From: Hyphomonas sp.
Lineage (GTDB): Bacteria; Pseudomonadota; Alphaproteobacteria; Caulobacterales; Hyphomonadaceae
Direction: 5' to 3'
NCBI RefSeq assembly: GCF_016125515.1
Contig: NZ_WGLO01000002.1
Location: forward strand, 124,001-188,000
Length of the DNA: 64,000 nucleotides
The notes beneath the pieces are model-generated. The model did not search any database. It was not told the DNA's origin and saw only the letters and a list, made by a program, of their open reading frames with translations. Positions 54,474-63,326 of this stretch are shown here, piece by piece (the first letter of the stretch is position 1; every line of letters begins with the position of its first letter). The translations under genes were made by a program, and so were the position numbers.

Positions 54474-56483
54474 TCAGAACCTCGCGCGGATGCCACCGAA
54501 CACCGAACGACGTTCCACGGGGTTGTAGATGACCGACGCCGGGCTCACCGTGACCACCGCGCTGACATCGCCGACCGCGTTCTCGTCCGCCAGGTTACGG
54601 CCGTCGATGAAGAAGTCGATCTTGTCAGTGGCCGACCAGCTCGCAGTCACGCCCAGAAGCGTATAGCCATCCGTACGGGTCGTGTTGTTGTAGTCCGACC
54701 ACGGACCATCAGCGACCCATTCGAGGTTCGGCGCCACCGTGAAATCATCACTGGAGAAGCGCAGCTCCGCGCGGTACACATGCTCGGGAACTACCGGCAG
54801 CGAGTTGTCGCCATACTGCACGTCACCTTCGAACTTGAAGTCCGAATACTGGTAGACTTGGCGCAGCGTCAGCCAGTCGGTGAATGCGAGCGAGAGGCCC
54901 GTTTCGATACCCGCATGGGTCGTTTTGTCGGCGTTGAAGGTCGAAGCCGGGAAATCCGGGCCCACTGTGAACTGCAGGAACTCTCCTTCAAGGTCAGCTG
55001 AATAGAGCGACACGTCCCACTCGGCGATGCCGGCGCGGCCGCGTGAGCCCACTTCGAACGTCCAGGCCGTCTGCGCTTCGATCGGCACGAAGGACGCGAT
55101 CTGTGCGACTTCGCCCATGCCGGGGAATTCGGCCGACCGGCTATAGTTTCCGTACAGCTGGATATCCGGCGTAACCTGATAGAGCGCGCCGAACTTCGGA
55201 GAGATTTCCTCGAAATCCGCCGTGCCGAAAGCAGCGATGGGGCGAAACTGGGTCTGCTCCCGCTCGCCCTGCGCCGCAATCACACCGGCAATCAGGGTCA
55301 GCTTGTCGGTCACGCTGTAGCGGCCTTCGCCGTAGACGTTTGCGGTCCAGGCCGACTGGTCGGCCTCGAAAGTCAGCGCGCCGCGCGCGCCATTGATGTT
55401 CACGAACCGCTTGGCATCGGTTTCGCCTTCGCGGGCCTCGGCGCCAAGCGTGAACGCAAACGGCCCCTTCTCCCACTCATATCGCCCCCAGACGCCACGA
55501 TCGAGCGACTGATAGTCGATGACCTGGAAGATGGGGTGATAGAGTTCCTTGGAGTTCAGCCAAACGCCGACGGCCAGATCGCCGTCGCCGAGATCGAACC
55601 GCGTCTGGTTCTGCACACGGATCGAATTGATGTCGCGGGCCTGATCGCCCACGAAGTTGCCCTTCGAGGGATTGTTCAGCGTGTCATTCAGGTTCAGCGC
55701 ACCCGGCAGTTCCTGGTTGATGTTGTTGAGGCTGAGATAGAAGCGCGTCGAGACGATGTCTGTTACATCATAGCCGACATTTCCATGGAAGCGGTAGGAA
55801 TTGCGGCTGGCATGGTCGCGCCCGCCATCCGATGTATCGGCGCTGACCGCGCCCCAGGCATCCCACCGGCCGGCATCGATGCCGCCCGAGACGAGGCCGC
55901 GATAGGTCTGGAAGCTGCCCACATCGCCGCGCACATAGAGGCCTTCGGCGGTTTCACCCGTTGGCGTGACCCCGTTGATGGCGCCGCCGAGTGTACCCGA
56001 GCCGAAGCGCAGCGCGTTGGCGCCGCGGTAGACCTCGAGGTGATCGAAGAAGATCGGCTCGAGTTCCTGGAAGTCGCCATTGTCATCGGCAAGGTTGATC
56101 GGCGCACCGTCCTGCAACAGCGTCAAGCCTCGCATGTGGAAGCCGCGGCTGATGCCCGATCCGCGGATCGAGATGCGGATTTCCTGGCCATAGCGGGGCT
56201 GCGTATAGACGCCCGGCGAGAAGGCCAGCGTGTCGCGCATCGAGACGAGGAAACGGTCGGCATATTCCTCATGACTGACGACATCAGCGCCGCCGGCAGT
56301 GCGGGCGACATTGGCTTCGGCTTCATTGGTCTGCGCCGTCGAGGTGACGATGATCGTCTCTTCGACGCGGACGCTGTCTTCGCCGGCGGCGAACTCTTGC
56401 GCCTGCGCAGGAAGGATGGCGCCCAGCGACAAGGCCAACGCGCCAAGGCTCACGGTGGAGCCGACTTTGGATGTGAACTTCAT
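54474..56483 (-). CDS. TonB-dependent outer-membrane receptor
   Basis: 669 residues with a signal peptide ending PAQAQ (about 1-28). A TonB-box-like VEETIIVTS lies near residue 42; the plug domain has VSMRDTLAFSPGVY, ISIRGSGISRGFHMRGLTLLQ and EVYRGANALRFGSGTLGGAING. The remaining 500 residues are a 22-strand barrel ending in GGIRARF. The plug resembles FecA-type siderophore or copper receptors. Direct coupling to a PepSY protein and a DUF2946 protein favours a metal or metal chelate as ligand; which metal cannot be read. Confidence 0.92.
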   Translation of the reverse strand: MKFTSKVGSTVSLGALALSLGAILPAQAQEFAAGEDSVRVEETIIVTSTAQTNEAEANVARTAGGADVVSHEEYADRFLVSMRDTLAFSPGVYTQPRYGQEIRISIRGSGISRGFHMRGLTLLQDGAPINLADDNGDFQELEPIFFDHLEVYRGANALRFGSGTLGGAINGVTPTGETAEGLYVRGDVGSFQTYRGLVSGGIDAGRWDAWGAVSADTSDGGRDHASRNSYRFHGNVGYDVTDIVSTRFYLSLNNINQELPGALNLNDTLNNPSKGNFVGDQARDINSIRVQNQTRFDLGDGDLAVGVWLNSKELYHPIFQVIDYQSLDRGVWGRYEWEKGPFAFTLGAEAREGETDAKRFVNINGARGALTFEADQSAWTANVYGEGRYSVTDKLTLIAGVIAAQGEREQTQFRPIAAFGTADFEEISPKFGALYQVTPDIQLYGNYSRSAEFPGMGEVAQIASFVPIEAQTAWTFEVGSRGRAGIAEWDVSLYSADLEGEFLQFTVGPDFPASTFNADKTTHAGIETGLSLAFTDWLTLRQVYQYSDFKFEGDVQYGDNSLPVVPEHVYRAELRFSSDDFTVAPNLEWVADGPWSDYNNTTRTDGYTLLGVTASWSATDKIDFFIDGRNLADENAVGDVSAVVTVSPASVIYNPVERRSVFGGIRARF

Positions 56484-56558
56484 GGATTTGGATCTTCAGA
56501 TGAAAGTGATCCGGACGCGAAGTCCGGCTGTCTGCCCTCCCGTGGGAGAGCGGCTTGA

Positions 56559-56972
56559 TCAGGCTTTCATCGAGGCAGGTGGGGCGCGGGAACCGAGCGG
56601 AGGCCCGCGCGGGGGCGTCCAGAAACGCACTTCGAACCGGGGCGCCTCTTGCGCAACCGGTGCAAATACCAAGGGCGCGTCCACGCTGGCAACCGCCGGC
56701 AGGGTTGCGACCTGGCCCAGCACGCAGTCGTGGCAATCATGGTCCATGCCCGGCGATTTGCCGCCGGATTTGCTGGCGATGAGGCCCGAGAGTTCCGCAC
56801 CGACCGCTTGGGCGCCATCCGCCGGCTGCGCACCGGGCATGGCGCACAGCACGGACATCGTTTCGCCCGGCTGGGATATGCCAGCCGCCATCGCGCCCGG
56901 CATCAAGGCCTGCGAGATCAGCGCAAGCACCGCCAGGGTGCGCGCGAGGAAACTGGCTGAAATCCCCCACAT
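56559..56972 (-). CDS. DUF2946 family small exported protein
   Basis: 137 residues from ATG 56972. An N-terminal hydrophobic stretch (about 6-27, ending GAMA) is a signal or anchor. SPGMDHDCHDCVLGQ near residue 80 is the DUF2946 motif: a His/Cys-rich CxxC site that could bind a metal. The C-terminus is proline-rich. The family is frequently found with TonB-dependent metal receptors, and here it lies 75 bp upstream of the receptor on the same strand. No strong ribosome binding site is seen. Confidence 0.72.
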   Translation of the reverse strand: MWGISASFLARTLAVLALISQALMPGAMAAGISQPGETMSVLCAMPGAQPADGAQAVGAELSGLIASKSGGKSPGMDHDCHDCVLGQVATLPAVASVDAPLVFAPVAQEAPRFEVRFWTPPRGPPLGSRAPPASMKA

Positions 56973-57149
56973 GCGTGGCAGAATAGCCCAGTTCCGCGCG
57001 CCAGCGAAGCTGCAAACGCGTCGCAGTTGAAACCGGGCCCTGCCGCCTACCCCGCAAGGCGAAAACTCACCTCGCGTGACCCCTAGCCGATCCACGCCGG
57101 GTCCCTTAGGGTTCGCCAGCTTCAGAAACCAGACAAGGGAGGGCGCCGC

Positions 57150-57917
57150 ATGGGCCTGTTCGATCTCAAGGGAAAAACCGCCATCATCACCGGCTCGTCG
57201 CGCGGCATCGGCCGGGCGATCGCCGAAGCCATGGCCGACCAGGGCGCCCGCGTGGTGATCTCCTCGCGCAAGCCGGGCCCGTGCCAGGAGGTCGCTGACG
57301 AGATCAACAAGAAACATGGCGACGGCACCGCCATCGCAATCCCCGCCAACATCTCCTCGAAGGACGACCTTCAGGCGATGGTCGACGAGACGAACAAGAC
57401 GTTCGGCAAGATCGACATCGTGGTCTGCAACGCCGCCTCCAACCCCTATTACGGCCCGATGGCCGGCATTTCGGACGACGCATTCACCAAGATCCTGCAG
57501 AACAACATCATCTCGAACCACTGGCTGATCCAGATGTGCGCGCCGCAGATGCGCGAGCGAAAGGACGGCGCCATCATCATCGTGTCGTCCATCGGCGGCC
57601 TGCGCGCCTCGCCGGTGATCGGCGCCTACAACATCTCCAAGGCGGCGGACTTCCAGCTTGCCCGCAACCTCGCTGCGGAGTTCGGCGCGGACAACATCCG
57701 CGTCAACTGCATAGCGCCGGGCCTGATCAAGACCGACTTCGCCAAGGCGCTCTGGGACAATCCGGACACGCTGAAGCGTGCCCTGACCGGCACCCCGCTG
57801 AAGCGTATCGGCGAGCCGGAAGAGATCGCGGGCGCCGCCGTGTACCTGGCCTCGAAAGCAGGCGCCTACATGACCGGCCAGATGCTGGTGGTCGACGGCG
57901 GAGCGACCGTGACCTGA
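57150..57917 (+). CDS. Short-chain dehydrogenase/reductase
   Basis: 255 residues, classical SDR. The Rossmann motif TGSSRGIGRAIAEA (about 15-28), CNAAS, catalytic Ser in IIVSSIGG and YNISK (Tyr/Lys) are intact, with the C-terminal IAGAAVYLASKAGAYMTGQ. It is an NAD(P)-dependent oxidoreductase of unknown alcohol or ketone; a 3-ketoacyl reductase-like role fits with the neighbouring thioesterase. Stop and next start overlap as TGATG. Confidence 0.94.
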   Translation: MGLFDLKGKTAIITGSSRGIGRAIAEAMADQGARVVISSRKPGPCQEVADEINKKHGDGTAIAIPANISSKDDLQAMVDETNKTFGKIDIVVCNAASNPYYGPMAGISDDAFTKILQNNIISNHWLIQMCAPQMRERKDGAIIIVSSIGGLRASPVIGAYNISKAADFQLARNLAAEFGADNIRVNCIAPGLIKTDFAKALWDNPDTLKRALTGTPLKRIGEPEEIAGAAVYLASKAGAYMTGQMLVVDGGATVT

Positions 57918-58384
57918 TGCGTACCGAACTTTCGGCGCAGCAGAGCGCTTTCTTCGCCCGTCTCCGCTCCGGGGAATGGGAATTGCCGCCCGGCATCCGC
58001 AATCTCGGCATCCGGCCGCAGGACTGGCTGAAAGAAGTTTCCTATGGCCGCGTGCTGTACCAATGGCCGAACACCGGCGACCGGGACATCCAGCCCGACC
58101 GTGTCTTCGGAGGCTGGGTGGCCGGCCTGTCGGACCATATCGTCTCGATGACCATGGCCTCCGCGCTTGATGACGGCGAATGGTTCACCACGATGGAACT
58201 GCAGACGCGCATCCTGCGCCCTGTGCCCAACGGCCTGATCACCATCGAAGGCCGCCTTGTCAGCCGGGGAAAGACAACCGGCCTCGTCGAAGCCGACTGG
58301 CGCGACGAGAAGGGCCGCCACCTCGCCCGCATTACTGCCGCCAAGGCAATCCGCGCGATGGCGGAGCTGCGTCCGGGCGGGTGA
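57917..58384 (+). CDS. PaaI-type hot-dog thioesterase
   Basis: 155 residues from ATG 57917. The thioesterase core is VFGGWVAGLSDHIVSMTMAS followed by TMELQTRILRPV and ITIEGRLVSRGKTTGLVEA, typical of 4HBT/PaaI domains; the catalytic Asp lies in GLSDHI. It should hydrolyse an acyl-CoA. It is translationally coupled to the SDR gene and followed after 4 bp by an uncharacterised gene, suggesting a three-gene acyl-CoA operon. Confidence 0.87.
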   Translation: MRTELSAQQSAFFARLRSGEWELPPGIRNLGIRPQDWLKEVSYGRVLYQWPNTGDRDIQPDRVFGGWVAGLSDHIVSMTMASALDDGEWFTTMELQTRILRPVPNGLITIEGRLVSRGKTTGLVEADWRDEKGRHLARITAAKAIRAMAELRPGG

Positions 58385-58388
58385 TCCC

Positions 58389-58892
58389 ATGCGCATCGAA
58401 ATCACCAAGGGCAAATCAGAAGACTTCATTCGGATCGCGCGCTGCAATGGCGAAACCGCCGACACGCGCTTTCCGAAAAAAGGTCCGTTCCCGCACGATC
58501 TCGTGCATGTGGTGGTGGAAGAGACGCTCGGCCTGAAGCACGCCTTCTGGGGAATGATCGCCTCCGGCCGCCATCCTGAAGAGATCGCCGCGCTCGCCTC
58601 GTCGCTCGGCCATTCCAGCGCCGCTAAGGCGCACGTGCCCGATCCCTCGATCATCGAACTGATCCAGGCCGAACGGCTCGTCGAATGTTTCGAGGCCGAG
58701 ATCTGGGGCGGCCCGGCTGCTCTGGACGATCTGCAATCGGTCGCCGATGCCGCCCTTTCGGCGTCGCGCGTGCCGCGCATTGCGCTGACAGAGGCCGCCG
58801 TCTCTGACATCCGCGCCCGTCTCGCCCGGCTTGGGGCGGAATGGAACGCGCTGCCCGCAGGCGGCACGCTGGCCTGCGACTTGGCAGACTGA
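58389..58892 (+). CDS. Conserved hypothetical protein
   Basis: 167 residues from ATG 58389. KGPFPHDLVHVVVEETLGL suggests a globular helical protein with possible metal ligands (PHDxxH); a stretch near 40-70 with FWGMIASGRHPEEIAAL follows. It has no signal or membrane segment, so it is cytoplasmic. I do not recognise a family. It is the last gene of the SDR-thioesterase unit, ending in front of a convergent hairpin at 58913. Confidence 0.75.
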   Translation: MRIEITKGKSEDFIRIARCNGETADTRFPKKGPFPHDLVHVVVEETLGLKHAFWGMIASGRHPEEIAALASSLGHSSAAKAHVPDPSIIELIQAERLVECFEAEIWGGPAALDDLQSVADAALSASRVPRIALTEAAVSDIRARLARLGAEWNALPAGGTLACDLAD

Positions 58893-58912
58893 CTTCCGCA
58901 GTCAGAACGGAT

Positions 58913-58941
58913 GCGTCCGGCAAGAGGACACCGCCGGACGC
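58913..58941. terminator. Convergent-gene terminator hairpin
   Basis: A perfect 9-bp stem GCGTCCGGC/GCCGGACGC with an 11-nt loop, 21 bp after the upstream stop and 29 bp before the stop of the opposing cyclophilin gene. No strong T-run, so termination may be shared or Rho-assisted. Confidence 0.65.
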
Positions 58942-58969
58942 AAGCCTTGCTGGAGATTTGATCCGCTGA

Positions 58970-59851
58970 CTACTTCACCAGCGCCGGAATGGCGGGCAGG
59001 TCGCACACGTCCACCTCGCCCTTGGTTGCCAGTTCGGTCGCAAAGGCTTCGGTATCGGTGCGCAGCACCCAGGCTTTCGGACGCAATTTTTCCGGCAGGT
59101 CAGCCGCAACCTTGGCGGAGGTCAGCACATCCGGATCGGTCACCGTGCCACTGCCCGGCGCACCCTTCTTCAGGGCCTTCACCACATCCTGCCCTTCGAT
59201 TACCCGGCCCCAGGCGGTGTAATTCTTGTCGAGATGGGGCGAGTGTTCGCGCATCAGGAAGAATTGCGTGTCGCCCGAATTGGGATCATCCGTCCGTGCC
59301 GTCGACACCACGCCCCGGCAGTGCGGGATTGAGGTCGACACAAATCCGTCTGCGGACATTTCCGCGAAGAAGGAAGGCTGGGTCAGGATCGGGAAGCCAT
59401 TGATATAGCCGTTCTTCGCCGTGTCTTCCGGCCCGACGGCGGCTTCGAGCGGCATCTTCGTCACGTCGCGGCGGATGGTGAATTCGCCCGGAATGCCCGG
59501 CCAGCCCGGATCCTCGCCTTTCTTGGCCCAGACGTCGCCGCCCTGGGCCATGAAGTCGTCGATGACACGGTGGAAGGTCGTGCCGTCGAGATCGCCCGAA
59601 TGGATCAGCACGGAGAACTGCGCGTAATGCTTGGGCGCAATGTCCGGGAAGGCCTCGATCAGGATCCGGCCCTTGGTCGTCTCGAAAATGAACAGGTTCT
59701 TGGGGTCGACCGGCCGCCACAGCGCTTCATCCGGCGCGTCGGGCGCGGCGTCCGCCCCGACCGACCAGGCCGCCTGACTTGCGGTATCCCCGCAGGCCGG
59801 CAAGGCCAGTCCGAGCAGACCGGCCACAACTCCAAACGCTACACGTTTCAT
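58970..59851 (-). CDS. Lipoprotein cyclophilin-type peptidyl-prolyl isomerase
   Basis: 293 residues. Lipobox LPAC (Cys20) suggests an envelope-anchored protein. The cyclophilin domain has TTFHRVIDDFMAQGGDV, GDTQFFLMREHSPHLDKNYTAWGRVIEG-type sequence around residues 195-225 (split motif), and a final long tail with KAWVLRTDTEAFATE. The catalytic Arg in FHRV and the Gln/Phe of QFF are retained. It assists folding of proline bonds in periplasmic proteins. Its ATG overlaps the coaD stop as ATGA. Confidence 0.93.
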   Translation of the reverse strand: MKRVAFGVVAGLLGLALPACGDTASQAAWSVGADAAPDAPDEALWRPVDPKNLFIFETTKGRILIEAFPDIAPKHYAQFSVLIHSGDLDGTTFHRVIDDFMAQGGDVWAKKGEDPGWPGIPGEFTIRRDVTKMPLEAAVGPEDTAKNGYINGFPILTQPSFFAEMSADGFVSTSIPHCRGVVSTARTDDPNSGDTQFFLMREHSPHLDKNYTAWGRVIEGQDVVKALKKGAPGSGTVTDPDVLTSAKVAADLPEKLRPKAWVLRTDTEAFATELATKGEVDVCDLPAIPALVK

Positions 59852-60345
59852 TTTCCGTACTTCTCCAACAACGCCCGCTTCACGTCTGGCGTGACAAAGG
59901 GCGTGATGTTGCCGCCGAGGCTTGCGATTTCCTTCACGAGCCGGGAGGCAACGGCCTGGTGGCGAACATCCGCCATCAGGAAGACAGTTTCAATGTCGGG
60001 ATTCAGTTGCTCGTTCATCGCGGTCATCTGGAACTCGTATTCGAAGTCCTGGACCGCGCGCAGGCCGCGCACGATGATCTGGGCACCGCAGGCTTCGGCG
60101 AACTTCATGAGCAGGCCGTGCATCGGCAGCACCTTGATTTCGGCCAGTCCAGGCCCGTTCAGGCGCGCGCACTCAGCCTTCACCATGGCCACACGCTCAT
60201 CCAGCGTGAACAGGGGCTTTTTCGATTCGTTGACAGCGACCCCGATGATCAACTCGTCGACCAGCTTCATGGCCCGGCCGAAAATATCGATGTGGCCAAT
60301 CGTCGGCGGATCAAAAGTCCCGGGGTAAAGTCCGATACGGCGCAA
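59848..60345 (-). CDS. coaD: Phosphopantetheine adenylyltransferase
   Basis: 165 residues. The nucleotidyltransferase motif GTFDPPTIGHIDI replaces the usual GSFDPxTxGH; IIVRGLRAVQDFEYEFQM and the LASLGGNITPFVTPDVKR-type end are typical of CoaD. It makes dephospho-CoA, the penultimate step of CoA synthesis. Translation starts at TTG 60345, supported by AGGAGG about 9 nt upstream, which beats any ATG. It lies 45 bp after gyrA and is coupled to the cyclophilin gene. Confidence 0.96.
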   Translation of the reverse strand: MRRIGLYPGTFDPPTIGHIDIFGRAMKLVDELIIGVAVNESKKPLFTLDERVAMVKAECARLNGPGLAEIKVLPMHGLLMKFAEACGAQIIVRGLRAVQDFEYEFQMTAMNEQLNPDIETVFLMADVRHQAVASRLVKEIASLGGNITPFVTPDVKRALLEKYGK

Positions 60346-60390
60346 TGGCTTGCCCTCCTGTAGCCCTGAAAGCGGCTGGCTGGGGCAAAA

Positions 60391-63180
60391 TCAGCCCTGC
60401 CCGTCCTCCGGCTTATCCATACCGGCTTCGTTGTCTTCGACAAGTCGCGCGACCGAAACAACCCGTTCACCGTCACTCGTGCGTAGCACCCAGACGCCGC
60501 CCGTAGAGCGCCCGGCGATGCGGATCTGGTCCACCGGCGTGCGGATCAGCTGGCCGCCATCGGTCACCAGCATCACCTCATCGCCCTCGCCAACGGGGAA
60601 GGATTGCGCCACGCGCTTGACCGGCCCGGTCTTCTTGTCGCGGCCCCAGATGTTCTGGGCCACCAGGCCTTTGCCACCGCGTCCGGTGACGCGGTAGTCA
60701 TACGCGGACGAGCGTTTGCCCATGCCGTCATCGGCCACCGTGAAGATGAATTCCTCGGCGGCGCCCATCTCGGCAATCCGCTCCGGCGACAGCGCGGCTT
60801 CGCCCACGGGCTCCTCGTCGTCGTCCGAGATTTCCTCTTCCTCCCCGGTCGCCGCACGGCGCATGGCGGCTGCATGCTTGATGTAAGCGCGGGCCTCTTC
60901 AGACGTGACGTCCAGATGGCGCAGGATGGCCATCGAGATCACCTCATCGCCCTCACCGAGTCGGATACCCCGCACACCGGTTGAGTCGCGGCCGGCGAAC
61001 ACGCGCACATCGGTCACCTCGAAGCGGATGCACTGGCCGAGCGCGGTGGTCAGCATCACGTCTTCCTTGTCGGAACAGACCTGCACCGAGACGATGCCGT
61101 CGCCCGGATCGAGCTTCATGGCGATCTTGCCTGCGCGGTTCACGCGGATGAAGTCCGCCAGCTTGTTGCGGCGCACGTTGCCGGAGCGGGTCGCGAACAT
61201 CACGTCGAGATGTTCAGTCGCCTCTTCGCTGTCGGGCAGCGGCAGCACGCTTTCGATGCGTTCATCGGGCGCCAGCGGGAAGATGTTGACCAGCGCCTTG
61301 CCGCGCGAGGTCGGCCCGCCGACGGGCAGGCGCCACACCTTCTCCTTGTAGACGAGGCCAGCCGACGAGAAGAACAGAATCTCCGTATGCGTCGTCGCCG
61401 TGAACACGCGGACGATGAAATCCTCGTCCTTCATCGCCATGCCGGACCGGCCCTTGCCACCGCGGTTCTGCGTGCGATAGGCCGCGAGCGGCGTGCGCTT
61501 CACATAGCCGCCATGCGTGACCGTGACGACCATGTCCTCGACCTCGATAAGGTCCTCATCGTCCATGTCGACACCGCCTTCGGTGAAGGCAGACCGGCGC
61601 GGAACAGCGAACTTGGATTTCACCTCGTTCAGCTCACCGCGGATGATCTCTAGAATGCGCGGACGCGAGCGCAGGATGTCCAGATAGTCCGCAATCTTCT
61701 CGGCTAGCGCACGGGCCTCGTTGCCGATCTCGTCTCGGCCGAGGCCGGTCAAGCGATGCAGCGGAAGGTTCAGGATCGCGCGGGCCTGTTCGTCGGACAG
61801 GTAGATCGTGCCGTCATCGGGGCCGCGCCGCGTACGCCGGTCGGCGATCAGGTCGATCAGCGGGCCCATGTCCTGCTGTGGCCAGGCTTTTTCCAGCAAG
61901 CGCTCGCGCGCCGTCGCCGGATCGGGCGAATTGCGGATGATGCGGATGATCTCGTCGATGTTGGCCACGGCCAGCGCCAGGCCGACCAAGACGTGCGCCC
62001 GGTCGCGAGCCTTGCCCAGCTCGTGCTTGGTGCGCCGGACCACGACCTCCTCGCGGAAGGCGATGAAGTATTCGAGCACCTTGCGCAGGTTCATCAGCTC
62101 GGGCCGACCGCCATTCAGCGCCAGCATGTTGACCGCAAAGGAATTCTGCATCTGGCTGAACCGGTAGAGCTGGTTCAGCACCACATCGGCGCTCGCATCC
62201 TTCTTCAGCTCGATGACCACCCGGATCCCGTTACGGTCGGATTCGTCGCGCAGGTCGGAGATGCCTTCGATCTTCTTTTCACGGACGAGTTCGGCGATCT
62301 TCGTGATCATCGCGGCCTTGTTCACCTGGTACGGAATTTCCGTCACGATGATGGCTTCGCGGTTGTTTTTTGCCGTCTCGATTTCCGTCTTGGCACGGAC
62401 GATCACGCTGCCGCGCCCCGTCAGCAGTGCCTTGCGGCTGCCGGACATGCCCATGATCAGGCCGCCGGTCGGGAAGTCCGGCCCCGGAACGATGTCGCAC
62501 AGCGCATCTTCCTCGATCAGGGGATTGTCGATCAGCGCCAGTGTCGCGTCGATGATCTCGCCCAGATTGTGCGGCGGAATGTTGGTCGCCATGCCGACGG
62601 CGATACCGCTGCCGCCATTGACCAGCAGGTTCGGGAACTGCGCCGGCAGGACGATCGGTTCTTTCTGCTGGCCGTCATAGTTAGGCTGGAAATCGACCGT
62701 GTCCTTGTCGAGGTCGGCCAGCAGGTAGGTGGCCGGCTTCGACATCCGGCTTTCGGTGTAACGCATGGCGGCCGGCGGATCGTTGTCGATCGAGCCGAAG
62801 TTGCCCTGGCCGTCCACCAGCATCACGCCCATCGAAAACGGCTGCGCCATGCGCACCAGCGCGTCATAGATCGCGCTGTCACCGTGCGGGTGGTAGTTAC
62901 CCATCACGGCGCCGACGATGTTGGCGGATTTCTTGTATGGCTTGTCAGGCGTGTTGCCGCCTTCGTTCATCGCGTAGAGGATGCGCCGGTGCACCGGCTT
63001 CAGCCCGTCGCGCACATCCGGCAGCGCCCGGCTGACGATCACGCTCATCGCGTAATCGAGGTAGGAGGACTTCATCTCTGTCTCGATGAAGATCGGCTCG
63101 ATACCGTCTACGGGGCGGGGCGGACCGCCGGCATTTTCCGGGGTTTCCGGCTCGTCCGGAGGCAGGGTTGGGTCGCTCAT
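60391..63180 (-). CDS. gyrA: DNA gyrase subunit A
   Basis: 929 residues. The N-terminal domain has [20 protein letters not shown], the quinolone loop [15 protein letters not shown] with sensitive-type Ser and Asp, and catalytic Tyr in [10 protein letters not shown]. The C-terminal DNA-wrapping domain keeps the GyrA box as QNRGGKG and a related [10 protein letters not shown]; between its blades is an acidic insert, [17 protein letters not shown]. With GyrB it introduces negative supercoils. ATG 63180 follows GAAGG. It is the first gene of the gyrA-coaD-cyclophilin operon. Confidence 0.97.
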   Translation of the reverse strand: MSDPTLPPDEPETPENAGGPPRPVDGIEPIFIETEMKSSYLDYAMSVIVSRALPDVRDGLKPVHRRILYAMNEGGNTPDKPYKKSANIVGAVMGNYHPHGDSAIYDALVRMAQPFSMGVMLVDGQGNFGSIDNDPPAAMRYTESRMSKPATYLLADLDKDTVDFQPNYDGQQKEPIVLPAQFPNLLVNGGSGIAVGMATNIPPHNLGEIIDATLALIDNPLIEEDALCDIVPGPDFPTGGLIMGMSGSRKALLTGRGSVIVRAKTEIETAKNNREAIIVTEIPYQVNKAAMITKIAELVREKKIEGISDLRDESDRNGIRVVIELKKDASADVVLNQLYRFSQMQNSFAVNMLALNGGRPELMNLRKVLEYFIAFREEVVVRRTKHELGKARDRAHVLVGLALAVANIDEIIRIIRNSPDPATARERLLEKAWPQQDMGPLIDLIADRRTRRGPDDGTIYLSDEQARAILNLPLHRLTGLGRDEIGNEARALAEKIADYLDILRSRPRILEIIRGELNEVKSKFAVPRRSAFTEGGVDMDDEDLIEVEDMVVTVTHGGYVKRTPLAAYRTQNRGGKGRSGMAMKDEDFIVRVFTATTHTEILFFSSAGLVYKEKVWRLPVGGPTSRGKALVNIFPLAPDERIESVLPLPDSEEATEHLDVMFATRSGNVRRNKLADFIRVNRAGKIAMKLDPGDGIVSVQVCSDKEDVMLTTALGQCIRFEVTDVRVFAGRDSTGVRGIRLGEGDEVISMAILRHLDVTSEEARAYIKHAAAMRRAATGEEEEISDDDEEPVGEAALSPERIAEMGAAEEFIFTVADDGMGKRSSAYDYRVTGRGGKGLVAQNIWGRDKKTGPVKRVAQSFPVGEGDEVMLVTDGGQLIRTPVDQIRIAGRSTGGVWVLRTSDGERVVSVARLVEDNEAGMDKPEDGQG

Positions 63181-63326
63181 GGAAGGCCTTCTCGCGAGGG
63201 TCAGCGGCGCCGGCGCACGTCGCGCTCGAATCGCCAGTTTTGTGACCTTTTTACTAGCAGCCGGCGCGCCCCGGAGCCACCCCGAAAACTGGCTTTTTCG
63301 CAGCGATCACAGGTCGTTCGGGCCGT

